From Steromphala cineraria (lineage: Eukaryota > Mollusca > Gastropoda > Trochida > Trochidae): DNA of 64,000 nt. Made by a program: the position numbers and the translations under genes. Shown here piece by piece: positions 24,428 to 37,200 of the stretch. The notes below the pieces were generated by a model. The model made no database searches, was not told the DNA's origin, and saw only the letters and a list, made by a program, of their open reading frames with translations. The stretch is taken from positions 52,633,575 to 52,697,574 of the forward strand of contig OU744725.1 of NCBI GenBank assembly GCA_916613615.1, written 5' to 3'. Each line of letters opens with the position of its first letter. Position 1 is the first letter of the stretch.

Positions 24428-25697
24428 ACGGTGTCCTTGGTGTTTTCATGTCCTAGGTGTTTTCATGTCCTTGGTGTTTTCGTGTCCTTGGTGTTTTCGT
24501 GTCCTTGGTGTTTTCATGTCCTTGGTCAAGGTGTTTTCGTGTCCTTGGTGTTTTCGTGTCCTTGGTGTTTTCATGTCCTTGGTATTTTCATGTCCTTGGT
24601 GTTTTCGTGTCCTTGGTGTTTTCATGTCCTTGGTCAAGGTGTTTTCGTGTCCTTGGTGTTTTCGTGTCCTTGGGGTTTTCATGTCCCTGGTGTTTTCATG
24701 TCCTTGGTGTCTTCGTGTCCCTGGTGTTTTCATGTTCTTGGTGTTTTCGTGTCCATGGTATTTTCATGTCCTTGGCGTTTTCGTGTTCCTGGTGTTTTCG
24801 TGTCCCTGGTGTTTTCGTGTCCTTGGTGTTTTCATGTCCTTGGTGTTTTCGTGTCCTTGGTGTTTTCGTGTCCTTGGTGTTTTCATGTCCTTGGTCAAGG
24901 TGTTTTCGTGTCCTTGGTGTTTTCGTGTCCTTGGGATTTTCATGTCCCTGGTGTTTTCATGTCCTTGGTGTTTTCGTGTCCTTGGTGTTTTCATGTTCTT
25001 GGTGTTTTCATGTCCTCGGGGTTTTCATGTCCCTGGTGTTTTCATGTCCTTGGTGTTTTCATGTTCTTGGTGTTTTCGTAACCTTGAGGGTTTTCGTGTC
25101 CTTGGTGTTTTCGTGTCATTGGTGTTTTCATGTCCTTGGTCAAGATGTTTTCGTGTCCTTGGTGTTTTCGTGTCCTTGGTGTTTTCATGTCCTTGTTGTT
25201 TTCATGTCCTTGGTGTTTTCGTGTCCTTGGTGTTTTCATGTCCTTGGTCAAGGTGTTTTCGTGTCCTTGGTGTTTTCGGGTCCTTGTTGTTTTCATATCC
25301 TTGGTGTTTTTGTGTCATTGGTGTTTTCATGTCCTTGGTGTTTTCATGTCCTTGGTGTTTTCGTGTCCTTGGTGTTTTCATGTCCATGGTGTTTTCGTGT
25401 CATTGGTGTTTTCGTGTCCTTTGTGTTTTCGTGTCCTTGGTGTTTTCATGTCCATGGTGTTTTTATGTCCTTGGTGTTTTCGTGTCCTTGGTGTTTTCGT
25501 GTCCTTGGTGTTTTCGTGTCCTTGGTGTTTTCATGCCCTCGGTGTTTTCATGTCCTTGGTGTTTTCGTGTCCTTGGTGTTTTCATGTCCTTGTTGTTTTC
25601 ATGTCCTCGGTGTTTTCATGTTCTTGGTGCTTTCGTGTCCTTGGTGTTTCCATGTCCTTGGTGTTTTCATGTCTTTGGTGTTTTCATGTTCTTGGCG
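24428..25697. repeat. 17-bp minisatellite, about 1.27 kb
   Basis: The unit is GGTGTTTTC[A/G]TGTCCTT, repeated about 70 times. An extra GTCAAG hexamer inside a unit occurs at about 24525, 24633, 24894, 25139 and 25247. The distance 108 (6 x 17 + 6) occurs twice, which indicates a higher-order unit. Because 17 is not a multiple of 3 and the unit has no stop in any phase, all three plus frames, and parts of the minus frames, stay open with 17-residue repeats. I do not call a protein. Confidence 0.95.
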
Positions 25698-25699
25698 TA

Positions 25700-27190
25700 A
25701 TCAAGGTTGCACATTTTCTCGCCTTCACATACAGCTGCGTTCCTTAAGTTCGCTCACTCACCTGTGTAACCTAGTACAAATATTATGTAATTTGGGATAT
25801 ATTAGCGTAATCGTTGAAAATGTTTAAAAGATACGGATTATGCTGAGAATTTATTACAGAGGTTAAGGTTCAGTTTTCCTTAACGTATTTCATTCCTCAA
25901 AGTCAATCGTAATATTTCTGTCAGGGCAATGAAGTGACCAGGGGTCAAAATTTCAACAAAAATGGATTTTATTTATCTCTACAAAATCATTACTTTCATA
26001 AGTGATAAACAAATGTGCACACCACTCATATTAGTTCCATAGCAATACCTAATTAGAACGGCTGACTTGTTCTTCGTAGAGTCTATAATGGATATTGTTA
26101 TCGAAATTTAAGAAAGGAGGAATTTAAATTTTTTTACCCCAAACGTCTATTTCATCATGCAGAAATTCAAACTTTTACACGAGACTACTAGACACTACCA
26201 AAAATCGTTAGATAATCGTTATTTTAGACATAGACAAGTGGTGCTCTTTTGTCAGTTCCGCTGAAGTAATCGGGCATTCTTGACTCTAAATTAAAGGGAA
26301 TCAAGAACCTAGCTTGTGAAACCTAATTAACCATCCCTAATGAGAGCGTCCAGACGGGTAAGGGGGGTCACATGACAAAAACTTGGTACTGGCTGTCAGC
26401 TGTAAGTGGTTTGTGACCAAACGATTTCGTCCCTACCGAGCATTTTCGGTCCTGCTAATAAAACTCTGGAAGTTAAAAATTCGGGTTGCAGACCCCCTTT
26501 AAGAGTATTTAAGATTCAGATGATCAAATATGGAAGTTGCCAAATGGGCATTTTGTTACACGTCATATTTGGTTTATTGCTATAAAAAAATCCTTAAAAT
26601 TACGTCATCCTGATCAAGAACATTACTGAATTCATTTAACATTGATGTTGTCTTAAACGAGATTGTGTATTTCGGTACCAAAAAATAAAAATATATACGG
26701 GGAAGTCCGAGACAAAAGCTTTATGTATGAAATACAGAACAAATCACATAGTTGGTCGAAGCAATGTTTATGCAAGGCCGTCGTTTCTATGTAGGAATCG
26801 ATCTGGGAAAAAATAGAAAGTAATTAAAATGAAATTAATCATGCGTATGATCTATAGTTTTTATTATTAAAAATTAATAGTTGTGAAAAATAAAACTTTG
26901 TAAAATGATTTATAGAAAACGAATAAAAGTGTATAATGTGTTGAGTTTTTCATTTAATCTTCATTTTTGAAAAACAAATTCGAAACTGTCCATGAACTAT
27001 AAAAACGAAAAAAAACATCCATGATGTTTGAGATGAAAAAATCTCTTAATTGCATGTCTGACAAAAACTTATGGGGTCCCAACAGCTTTTTCAAAATGTT
27101 TTGGGCAAGAATGTTTGAAACTGAAATTAAATTGCATGTCTGGCAGTTCACAAATGAGGTTGCAAATATTTTTATACCGACTCGTGTCCA
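25700..27190. other. no gene seen; contains a dispersed repeat
   Basis: Bases 25921-26010 (GTGACCAGGGGTCAAAATTTC to TTCATAAGTGAT) have an inverted, diverged partner at about 33325-33415. About 60 bases near 25745-25795 resemble 32985-33045 directly. I see no exon. Confidence 0.45.
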
Positions 27191-27193
27191 TTA

Positions 27194-30100
27194 TCATACA
27201 TCATTATTCCAAATTGTGTACATCATTACTAACCTCCTTTCACAAAGATAGTCATATTTGCTTCCACACCAGGCCGAGTGCCACTTGAAGCTATCGGAAG
27301 CAAACATGATTATACACTGTCTTTTGGTACCCGATACAGGCTGGTTCTTGCCCCAGTCGGTGGTTGTGATTGTTTTCTGACCTACATCCCATGTCCACAT
27401 ATCCGGAAGTGCCATGTCACTGCCACCGATCCAGACGTTGCTCTTGTCTGTAAGTAGTGAACAAACTGTAAAATTCAACTTAGTTCGGATAAATACAAAT
27501 TTCAATATATCAACTTTATCGAGATAAGAAATCCTCTTCACTAGGTCTGACTGCAGTCCTGTTGGGCGCATGTTGTTTTACCAGTTTAGTGCAGGCGAAA
27601 CCTATTCAAAATCTGACCATTCACATCACAGCGCTCATAAGACCGCTAGAGTTGATCTTGTTTAAACAAGGGACGAATATATAATGCTTTTGATGTCGTG
27701 CTCTCAAACTGATAAGAACATGAGTTTAATCATCGTTCAAATAATACTTAAAAGTATTAAATTTTTATTTTCATAAATTGTTCAAAAATTAGTTTGATGT
27801 TATACAAGCGTTCAAGATATATTCTATGTGGAAATCAAACGTGCCTTTTATTGAACATATTGACAACATTGCAAACATGGTAGGGTTCGTGATAGTGTAA
27901 ATTCTATCTCGTACCCTTGCTTTCGTTAAAGGGGCAGTAGCACGTTTTTAGGGGGAATATAAGGTGATGTCAGGAAAATGAAAATTAATGGTTCCAATTG
28001 AAAGACAATGTATTTAAACTAAATGGAGCAGTAATAATTCAAATATTTAACGTAAAGTTTAGCCATGCGATTCCTTTTTCTTACAGAAAATGAATTAAAG
28101 GTGTTCACACAAAAATGGCCGCCTATGTATTTTATGTGAATCTTCATACTTTGTCCTCCGACTATGGATGATTGGCTTGTGTTATGAGATTTTTGACACT
28201 GTCAATATAATACATTTAACATTAACTTACAATTATCACTGAAAATTTTAAAATATAAAATTATCAAAAAACGTGCTACTGCCCCTTTAAACAAAGAAAA
28301 CATTAAAACAGACACCAATTTTGTTCAAAAATATGTTATGCAAATATTTGTTATTGTTAACGTGAAAGAACGTTTGCAAAAGAGAAAGAATATACTTAGG
28401 ATCTATTTACTTGACTATTTGACAAAAAAAGTAGTAAATATGAATAATAATTGTTTAAAGGGTTTCCTCCTAACATAAGTTACTCACGGTTTACATATGT
28501 CACAAAACTTTTAGCATTTTGTAATTTCGTGGTCGTGTTCAATGTAGCGAGATGACCCCCGAATTCGTGGCACAGCGCCTGTGAAAACAATACTTGAATT
28601 AATTCTTGATTAAAAATAAACTGAAATATATTAACAATTAACTTGATTCTATACATTTGCAAGACCATATTTTTACCTTGTTTTAGCCATCAATTAAGTG
28701 AATCCCAATGTTTATTCTGATTCAACACCTGAATTCTCTATATAGGCTTTAATTTGCGAAATGTCCTGTTATAAACTGACAGGCAAATGAAAGTACACAT
28801 GAATCATATGCAACAGTCAGTGATCGAGATAAGCATCGTATCTGAGTATTTTACGCAAAGAAATCCTTAACAATCCCATTAGCTTAAATGCTTGAAGTAC
28901 AGATACGCAAATAAGTTCTTTAAAACCCCCAAAGAATCAAATAGCTTGCGTACTGTACGCAGCGATTTGTAAACGCTAGCGTAGTCGAACCTGAAATAAC
29001 ACATATCAAAATATCAATATTCAGTCCTTAAAACGTGTTCATTCATTAGTATCATTTTTCAAGATAATGTTTTATATGGAGATTTGTCCATTTGTGTTAA
29101 ATCATGAGTGTACAATCTCATTTCGTATATGAAATACCCAATTGTCCGAAACCTGGGGAGTACAATTTTACTAACGTACACTATCAAAATAGACAATAAA
29201 GAATATTTCGTTTTTTTCGATGTCGTATTCTGAAACTGACAAGAGCAAAAGTATCATTCAAAGAATACTTTAAAGTGTTTTAATTGTTTTCAAAAATGAA
29301 AATTTATGTTAATTATTTGTTTCCAAATCAATTTTGATAAAACACAAATGTTCACTAGCAAGGAAGATAAGTTCTATTTTTTCTCAAATATTGAAAATAT
29401 TTTAAACACCATAAGGGCAATGATAGTGTAAATTATATTTCTTACCCCTGCCTTAATTAAACAAAGATATCTTAACAAAACATTATAACCAGACACCAAT
29501 TGTATTCAAATTATTGCAAATAAGTGTTATTATTAAAGTTAACGTAACTTATTAGATCACATGTCCCTTAGATATTAATTAAATTTAAACAAACTGTGGT
29601 TTGTACTTTATTTTGCATGGGGGTTTACTTATAACATTGGGATTATGATCATCGTAGACTGAGCTGTGTGTCCATAAAATGATTCTCCGTTTACTGACTA
29701 TGTATACCAACATGATAAACCGATGAGAATCAATGCATCCTAGGATAATTTTGGCATTTTTGAAATAGAATATGTACAAAACTGATTATGTTAATTGTTT
29801 TGTCTTGAAAGAAGTTTCCAGACATATTTGGTTAATCTAGGCCATTAGTTGAGACTGAATGAGAACTGTACATAAGAAGTTTTTGTTCTTTCATAACTTG
29901 CAGGAAACGTTCTGAAACGGAAAAAAACCTCCACAAACCAACGTTTCTGAAACGTTTTTGTGTTAGCTTGGTAAATGAGATAAAAATATCTATTAATTTG
30001 TGTAATTCGCTTAGCAATATTTGTGATTTTAGACAGTTCTTATATAGTTGAAGACGACACAGTTCGAATAAGCATGTGGCTTTGATTTTTTTTCCATCTA

Positions 30101-32674
30101 TACCAAGCAACTATGAAACCGGCGGAGTGCAATGATTTTAACAGGTCAAGTTCACAACTGATAGCTAGCCAGAACTGTAATCTAAATATATATAGATTGA
30201 AAGTTCCACATTTGTTGCTACTTTGACTTAATATAAAACCTGTTGATCTAAATTAATTTATATTGCAAGAAGTACGACCGTTGTCTCGACAACAAAAAAC
30301 AGAAGGATACTAGCTCACCAATCAAATCAAATTTCCCTGTAAATGACTATTAAGTTCGTGTGCAGTGCGCTAAAGAGTTTGCAGGGGATATTGTATTAAC
30401 CATTACCCAGTTTGTCGAACGCCCCCTGAAACAAAATATCTTTAACAACCCACGCAAGTCCATACTATTGTACGAGTCTAAATCACTATCGCTTCAGGTC
30501 TGAAAATGAACAGTGGGCTCCTTTCTCTTTTAATAATAAAAAGTTGCATTTTGATTAAAGTTTCATTTCAGAGATCTCAATTTTGTCCACTCTTACCCCA
30601 GCGTCAGTCCATGTGGTTGTGCCTTCAAATAAAGCGAAACAATAGTTCTCATATTTCGTCCATGCGTCTGGGCATATAGCACACACTGAAATAGAAAATA
30701 AATAGATGATATTATATGGGTGTCCATGACATACAATGTTTACCACACGAGTGCATGAATATTAGTATTTCCCGAACGAGAGCGAGTGAGCAAACGAACA
30801 ATGGTTTTATGACGTCACAGGCGGCAACTCGAGCTACAACAATCGTTGCTAGGCAAAAGTGATATGTGCACATGTGCTCATATTGAAAATATGTCACTAC
30901 TTATTTTCAACCCTATGGGTTATAATTTCGTTTAATGCAAAGAAGCAATGAATACATACATAACCTTGGAATAGTATGACAGAGTGAATGTCTTAACATC
31001 ATAGAATGAATGGTAAATGCATCACACGGTATTCTAGTATTGTTTCCGAAAAAATCAAAGGCGCCTTAGGTTTCGCAAATAAATATAGTTTTGCCCTAAA
31101 CTAAAAAAACGCGACGCCGAAGGGGCAATCTGAATAAATTTATCTAAACAGTCTTTTTTATTTTATTCTTCTTACCAAATATCGAACTGTCGATCTAAAT
31201 TTATTTAGATTGCTTTAGGGGCTACTCTATTTCTTTAAATATATCAATATTAAAAAAATGAGGACATGTTTCCATCATAGATTTTATCCTAGATCATTAA
31301 ACAAAGGAGAACAGAGGTATGCAGGTATGCAGATGATAGTTGTTACTCAGTATAAATACCTAGGTGTAACATTCACTTCGCGACTGGTATGGTCACGTGC
31401 CTGTGAAACTATTGCTTTGCAAGCCAGGAAAGCTTGTTTTCCTGGTTTTAGTCTATTCAAGAAGTATTCTGATATATCACTTAGAACAGCTACAAAAGTG
31501 TTTGACACTAAAATATTGCCCATTCTTTTATATGGCAGTGAAATCTGGGGTTATACATATAGAGAGTCCATTGATAAAGTTCAAAGTGCCTCCTTTAAAA
31601 GATAACTAGGACTAAGTAAATACTGCTCATACAGCGCAGTACTGGGAGAGATTGGGCGGCACGACGTAAGTGCATATTATTTCTGTAGAAGTGTTCGATA
31701 TTGGTGTAGACTGATCCGCATGGATTCCAATAGACAACCTCACGCTTGTTATAATATGATGAAAAATCAGGATGAGCACGGCAGTGTTAACTGGGTGTCC
31801 CATATTAGACTTTTGTTGTTTAAAACTGGATTCTCATATATTTATATTGCCCAGGATTGTGGAGATATGAATCATTTCCTAAGATTGTTTAAACAACGAT
31901 GTATAGATTTAGAAATTCAGAATTGGTTTCAGCAAATCAATTGTTCAATGTTCCTGAGTCACTATAGTTCTTATGAATCACTATTGGCCCCAGAAAGTTA
32001 TTTATTATCAAATTCTTTTGAAAAAACTTTAAAGTTGTTCTCATAAAGTTTCGTATACTTTCTCATAATTTGAAGATACAGAACCAACGTTATAAGAAAA
32101 GTAGAGAAACTGTTGTTAAATCTACTTTAATATGTGACAAGTGTGATACTATGAGTGTCGAAGATGAGTTCCACTTTATATTGAATTGTCCATATTATAC
32201 TTCTAGTAGAAACACATTTATTCCAAAATATTTTCATCACTATCCTACCCGCGAAAAACTACAGCAACTTAGTCTTCAAAAGATATTTACGTATTGAAAG
32301 GACTGGCGTTGTATTTGAAAAGAAACCTATTTGTATATTGAGTTTCATATTTTCCCATATTTTGATGTTGTAGAAGCATTGTATTTAGCATTTACTGTCA
32401 AATTATATACCAATGTTATTGTTGTTGCACTCCACATACACAAAAAATGAATTTCAACAAAATTGTACTCTGGGCCACGAGGCCTCCAATACTGAATAAA
32501 GACTTTGACTTTGACTTTGAATAAACATAGGAGTATATTATATACATCCTCTTATCTAAATTCCATCATAATAAAGTCATAAAACATAATGAAAAAACAA
32601 TGACGTCATCATACAAAGTAATCACCTGAAGATAGAAAGAAGAGAAGAATGGCTGAAGTAGCTATGGAGTCCAT
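27194..32674 (-). CDS. secreted C-type lectin (copy B), four exons
   Basis: Coding exons are 32626-32674, 30597-30685, 28488-28578 and 27194-27447, giving about 160 residues. Exon sizes 89 and 91 and all phases equal those of copy A. Exon 1 encodes the signal peptide MDSIATSAILLFFLSS. The CTLD has CPDAWTKY, YC, ALCHEFGGHLAT, VWIGGSDM, RQC, WC and YLCE, so all six long-form cysteines are present. The sugar motif is QPV instead of QPD, and WND is WHS, so canonical calcium and sugar binding is probably lost or changed. A donor-like GTTAGT follows CERR at 27234, as in copy A, so a further exon is possible. A GATA-like site lies near the ATG. Intron 1 holds a sense-opposed LINE fragment; intron 3 holds a full MITE. 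Confidence 0.88.
27930..28286 (+). mobile_element. full TTAA-type MITE in lectin B intron
   Basis: AGGGGCAGTAGCACGTTTTT at the left and the inverse ACGTGCTACTGCCCCT at the right are flanked by TTAA on both sides (27926-27929, 28287-28290). It is 357 bp, non-coding, and the best reference copy in this window. Confidence 0.9.
30178..30266. mobile_element. degenerate copy of the CAATCTAAAT miniature element
   Basis: The left end resembles TAATCTAAATATATATAGAT. The right end has AAACCTGTTGATCTAAATTAATTTATATTGC, matching the right terminal repeat of the family with changes. The target duplication is not clear. Confidence 0.5.
30810..30817. promoter_or_regulatory. CRE-like TGACGTCA in lectin B intron 1
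   Basis: A perfect TGACGTCA palindrome. CGTTGCTAGGCAA, which partly resembles an X-box, follows 27 bases later. No function is shown. Confidence 0.2.
31126..31212. mobile_element. 87-bp miniature TIR element
   Basis: It starts CAATCTGAATAAATTTATCT and ends GATCTAAATTTATTTAGATTG, the family termini. The 9-base flanks CCGAAGGGG and CTTTAGGGG agree at 6 of 9 positions, as for an old insertion. Confidence 0.65.
31285..32524 (+). pseudogene. 5'-truncated non-LTR retrotransposon, C-terminal RT region
   Basis: The frame from about 31285 to 31600 reads NKGEQRY, VVTQYKYLGVTFTS, ARKACF, ILPILLYGSEIWGY and IDKVQSAS, the characteristic stretch after the polymerase core of CR1/RTE-type elements. A stop at 31603 interrupts it. 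The same frame continues as LGLSKYC.. to about 32043, and a shifted frame at 32070-32297 ends with the CDKC..EDEFHFILNC zinc-like motif. The 3' end has AATAAAGACTTTGACTTTGA and a GACTTT repeat. It lies in intron 1 of lectin B on the opposite strand. Confidence 0.85.
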
Positions 32675-32679
32675 ACTTT

Positions 32680-34180
32680 CGTACAGTGTTAGCACAACTG
32701 GCAGAGATAACAGTTATGACCTCGTAACTATATGCAGCTGCTGTTTTCACAAAAATAACGGAACACTATTTTTAGCTCTTGCCATTATCAAAATTAAGAA
32801 ATAGACACCGCATGGAAATTGACATCTGCACACTGTGATTACAAAGAAAGAAGGATGCATGCATATTGATGCAAGCAACTTTGTTTAATTTTCGCATAAC
32901 ATAAAAATGTGTTACATTTGTTAGATTAAATTTGTAGTGTAAGAAAACAATGATGTTCTGCAAGTGAACGTTTTGTAAAGCTGCGAACCTTAAGTTTGTT
33001 AACTTGCTTGTGTATCTTAGTGCAAATATCATGTAATTTGGGTACCGTTTTGACGTTTATAAAACAACTCCAGGAACATTTACAAAGAATCCGCAATAGT
33101 CCATGTGTAAATTAACTACTCCTATACCATATTACTGTATCATTTCGTCACTGGTGTTGAAGTTTTATATACATGTATTTGGCATGGTTAAAAAGACAAA
33201 TGGGGTCATTTTTGTGAAATTCAAATTTTCTTAAATTTCGATTAAAATAAGCTTTATAAACTATCTAAGAAGAAAAACAGGAAAACTTAATGGCCTTAGT
33301 GCAAATGAACAAATATGACCTAGATCTTAACCTGTTGATCACTTATGAAGGATCTTGTACAGAAAATAAAAGTAGTGTTTTCGAAATGTTGACCCCTGGT
33401 CATGTCAATGCCCTGTTGATGTTAGCGCATACTTAATCTTAACATATGTTAGAGTGAAATTTCAACATTATCCATTTCGTTTGCTAGGATGCCTCAATCT
33501 TCCAAAATTAATACATAATAATTGCACTTGAAAACGCAGGTATGTGAAGGATTGAAGTATTTACTGCTAGTCTGTCATTAGCAATACCATGATTTGCAAA
33601 TTAACGATTCCTGTCTGTTTCCATTATGAATTAAACATAGTTTCGTTCATGAAAATGAATTTGAGAACAAGATAATTGGTGAACACATTGGCTTAACACA
33701 TCACAGGAAAAAGCGACACAAACGATGTTGATTATCATATAAAAGACAACCATGTGCATACATCAAAAGAAGATCATTAACATATTTCCAGTAAATAAAG
33801 ATTTTTTCAATCATACCGTAGGGTATTTGAAATATATGACGATTCCGATAAGCATAAAAAATTAACGTACAAAAGATTGTGGCTTGTCATAAGTTAGACA
33901 AGTGATTATTGCAAATGATACACAGTGAACAATCCATAGGGCACAGATGAGTATGATGTCATATATTATTAATGACTAATAGGCTACGTCTGTTGAAATA
34001 ATGGATGTCAGAATGAATAAACTAATGCTATTGATCTTCAAAAGCAAAGCTTTCAAAGTAAACACTTGAATAAATAAGTCAATAAAAGAGTGGTCATGGT
34101 CAAAGACGAACGTTTACATTTTACGAACGCTTCCAATACTTCTTTTCGCTGAAATTCGTATTTTTGACAAACCTGTCATG
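32680..34180. other. intergenic, between lectin B and AP4B1 promoters
   Basis: The two genes are divergently oriented. I see a dispersed-repeat segment at about 33325-33415 and no exon. Confidence 0.45.
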
Positions 34181-34185
34181 TGACC

Positions 34186-34210
34186 AGCGGATTGGACAAA
34201 ATGGCGGTTG
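34186..34210 (+). promoter_or_regulatory. TATA-less promoter elements at AP4B1 start
   Basis: GATTGG (inverted CCAAT) at about 34190 and CAAAATGGCGG over the start codon, a YY1-type site, are common in housekeeping promoters. Assignment as the core promoter is inference. Confidence 0.35.
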
Positions 34211-37200
34211 CACCTATTGGAGACAAATCAACGATAGAAGCATTGGCAGCTAAAATGAATAATCCGGATTGTCTGAACGATTTTGTGTCATGTAAATCAG
34301 TTTTATCAAAGGTATGTAAATTGGTTTGTTAGTAAATTAAATTTCTATTGAAAAGAGGGTTTATATGACCCCCAAGCGACACTAACAATGACTTTCAGCT
34401 TCACAGACTCAGTTCTAACTTCAGTTATTATACACCAACCACAGTTTTTTTTACACCACCCGAGTGTGAAAACTAAAGATACGCAATCGAAAAACATGAA
34501 GAGTACTAAATGGTAAAATTTCATCTTGTGTGATACTCAGTTTACGTTGGCTTTTCTCAATAATATATTTGCAATTTTTGGAATTTATAACTTGTAAGCA
34601 GTGACTAAGTTTGCAATTGTTCAAATATATATTTCAACTACTATTTGTGAAAAGACGTTACACAATTTTGCACTTAATTTTTATGAACTTCAATAAAGGC
34701 ATATTTGTTCTTAAAATCTTAAGACAACAAACAGCAGTTGCTATGTTTGCAATAATTATGTGTAAATTAATACCCCAAATAAATATTAAAAGAAATATGA
34801 TCTTTGTAGTCAGTTAAGACATTGAGATATACAGTAGAACACGGATATAGCGAATACTCAGATATAGCGGAAAAAAATTCAAGTCCCGTCCCTATATAAT
34901 ATCATTAAAATTATATATGCGTATAGCAAACACCTGATATAGCAAACTAAATTTTTTGGTCTCGTAGAGTTTGTTATATCCGAGTTCTACTGTATTCAAA
35001 AGGCGGACAAATTCCAAATTCAGCCGTCTTACAAATATATTTTCCCATTTTATGCACAATCAAGTCTGCGTTTCTTACCCTTATTATCCCTTATTCTTTC
35101 TGAAAATCTTTACATTGTCAGTATTGGATACATGTCAGTTGTAAAGAAAGATTATGGTATGAAGTTTTTGGCCTTAATAGAAAACCAAAGTGAGTTATGT
35201 GAAAATTTGTGCATTAAAGGGACCGTCCTATCGAGGTTTTTGTAGAAACAAAATTCAAGAGTACTGTTTATACTAAAATATGATTATTACATGATTACTT
35301 ACTTTCAAATATATTAGTGAAGAATGAGGATAAGATGTTAGCTGTTCTAGATTTAACAATTTGACAAAGAATGTGTGTTCTTGAAATTTGGTTTCCACAA
35401 AAAATACCTTGATAGGCCTGTCCCTATAATGTCTTGAATCATTGAGTCAGGACATCAAAATTTGGGCATCTTTCATTTCAAGGTCATATTTCCAAAATAC
35501 CAGATATCTTTTTTTTTTTTGACACAATGTCGAATCTACATTGCATTTAAGTTTTAATTGTGGTCCTTAATTTTCCCATAATAGGACATCTGCTCAATGT
35601 TTGGGTGGATTATGAAACATAAGATTTATGAAGTTTTATGTACATGTTGAATTACATAAAAAGTTACCTAGTTATGTTATTATTATTATACTAGGGATGT
35701 CACGATACAGTTACCTTGCGATACGATACGTATCACGATACTGAGGTCACGATACGATACATATCGCAATACACTAAATGCGACATTATTACGATGAGAT
35801 AAAAATTCAGGGATCCAAATTTAATATTCCTAAAGAGACTTATCTGAGTAACCAGAATTTAAACACAACTTCTTCGTGGAAAAAGTCATTTAATGCTATA
35901 TAAAAGCTATCTTAACAAGGAATTTAACCAACTCTGGATTTCTTGACTCTATTTTCACACAAAAATTAAATGATATTCACAAAAAAGTTAACGATATTCA
36001 CAAAAATTTGTATCACGATACAGTTGACTGTATCATGTATTGTATCGTGAACTGTACCACGACGATGCATCGATGCATCGGTGTATCGTGACATCCCTAG
36101 TATGTACATCTTCTCAGTAGGGAATATATCTTTGAGTGGCCATTGAAACATAAACTTCATTACTTTAGAGGTTATTATCAATAAATTAAAAAATATTTTG
36201 TGAAAGATATTATCTGCCTTTTTAGATACTCTATTTCCTATTCCAAGATTAAAGTAAGTATTATATTTCTTCTAGTTTTTCATATTTTATTAGCAATTTT
36301 TTTCTATTTTCAGGTCACCTCACTAATGTCAAACAACGCTGACCTTTCACCTCTACTGCCATCTGCTGTGAAACTACTGGCGCACTCTGACATGTGCATC
36401 AAGAAAGTTGCCGGCTACATTCTCTGTCAATTTGGCTCCAAAGATCCGGGAATGGTTTTACTTGCCATTAACACTCTACTCAAAGACTGTCAAGAAAGCA
36501 ACCCAATGGTAAGAGGTATTGCCATCAAAACATTGTGTTCCCTCCGAGATGAATCTGTTCTAGAACATGCTGATAGGGCCCTTCAGAAAGCCATCTCCGA
36601 CAAAAGTGCATATGTTCGTCGTGCAGCTGTTTTGGGTTGTGTCAAGGTCTATCACTTCAATAAGTCTTACATCAGGGAGAGTAACATCATCGACAAACTA
36701 TACAGTATGATTCGGGATTCCGATCCGATTGTAGTCGTTAACTGCTTATCTGCCCTTGACGAGATCTTGCATGAAGAAGGTGGGATTGTTATGAATAAAA
36801 ACATAGCTCACCATCTACTCAACAAAATCAACGACATGCCAACTGGTTGCCAAATTCGTGTTCTGACAATACTGAAGAAATATACTCCTGGGAGTGAGGA
36901 AGAAATATTTGATATTATGAATGTTCTGGATCCTTTCCTGAAACATAGCAGCTGTACAGCCTCTGTTATCGGACTTCAATTGTTCCTACATATAGTCCAG
37001 TCAATGCCCGAGCTACAGGCAGAAGTATGTCGGAGGGGTCAAGAGGCCATGTTGACCCAGCTAGGAAGTGGAAACGTGGAACTCATATTCACAGTCCTTG
37101 ATTTCCTGGCCACCCTCTCCAAACCCAATCTCCAGGTCTTTAGCCAAGGTTATCAGTCCTTCTTCTGCCGACACAAAGATCCAAATTACCTGAAAATAAA

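Noticed and set aside
24353..25827. Three overlapping plus-strand open frames of 205-456 residues and minus-strand frames
   Set aside because: They are produced by the 17-bp minisatellite, which has no stop codon in any phase. No domain or splice context supports a protein.
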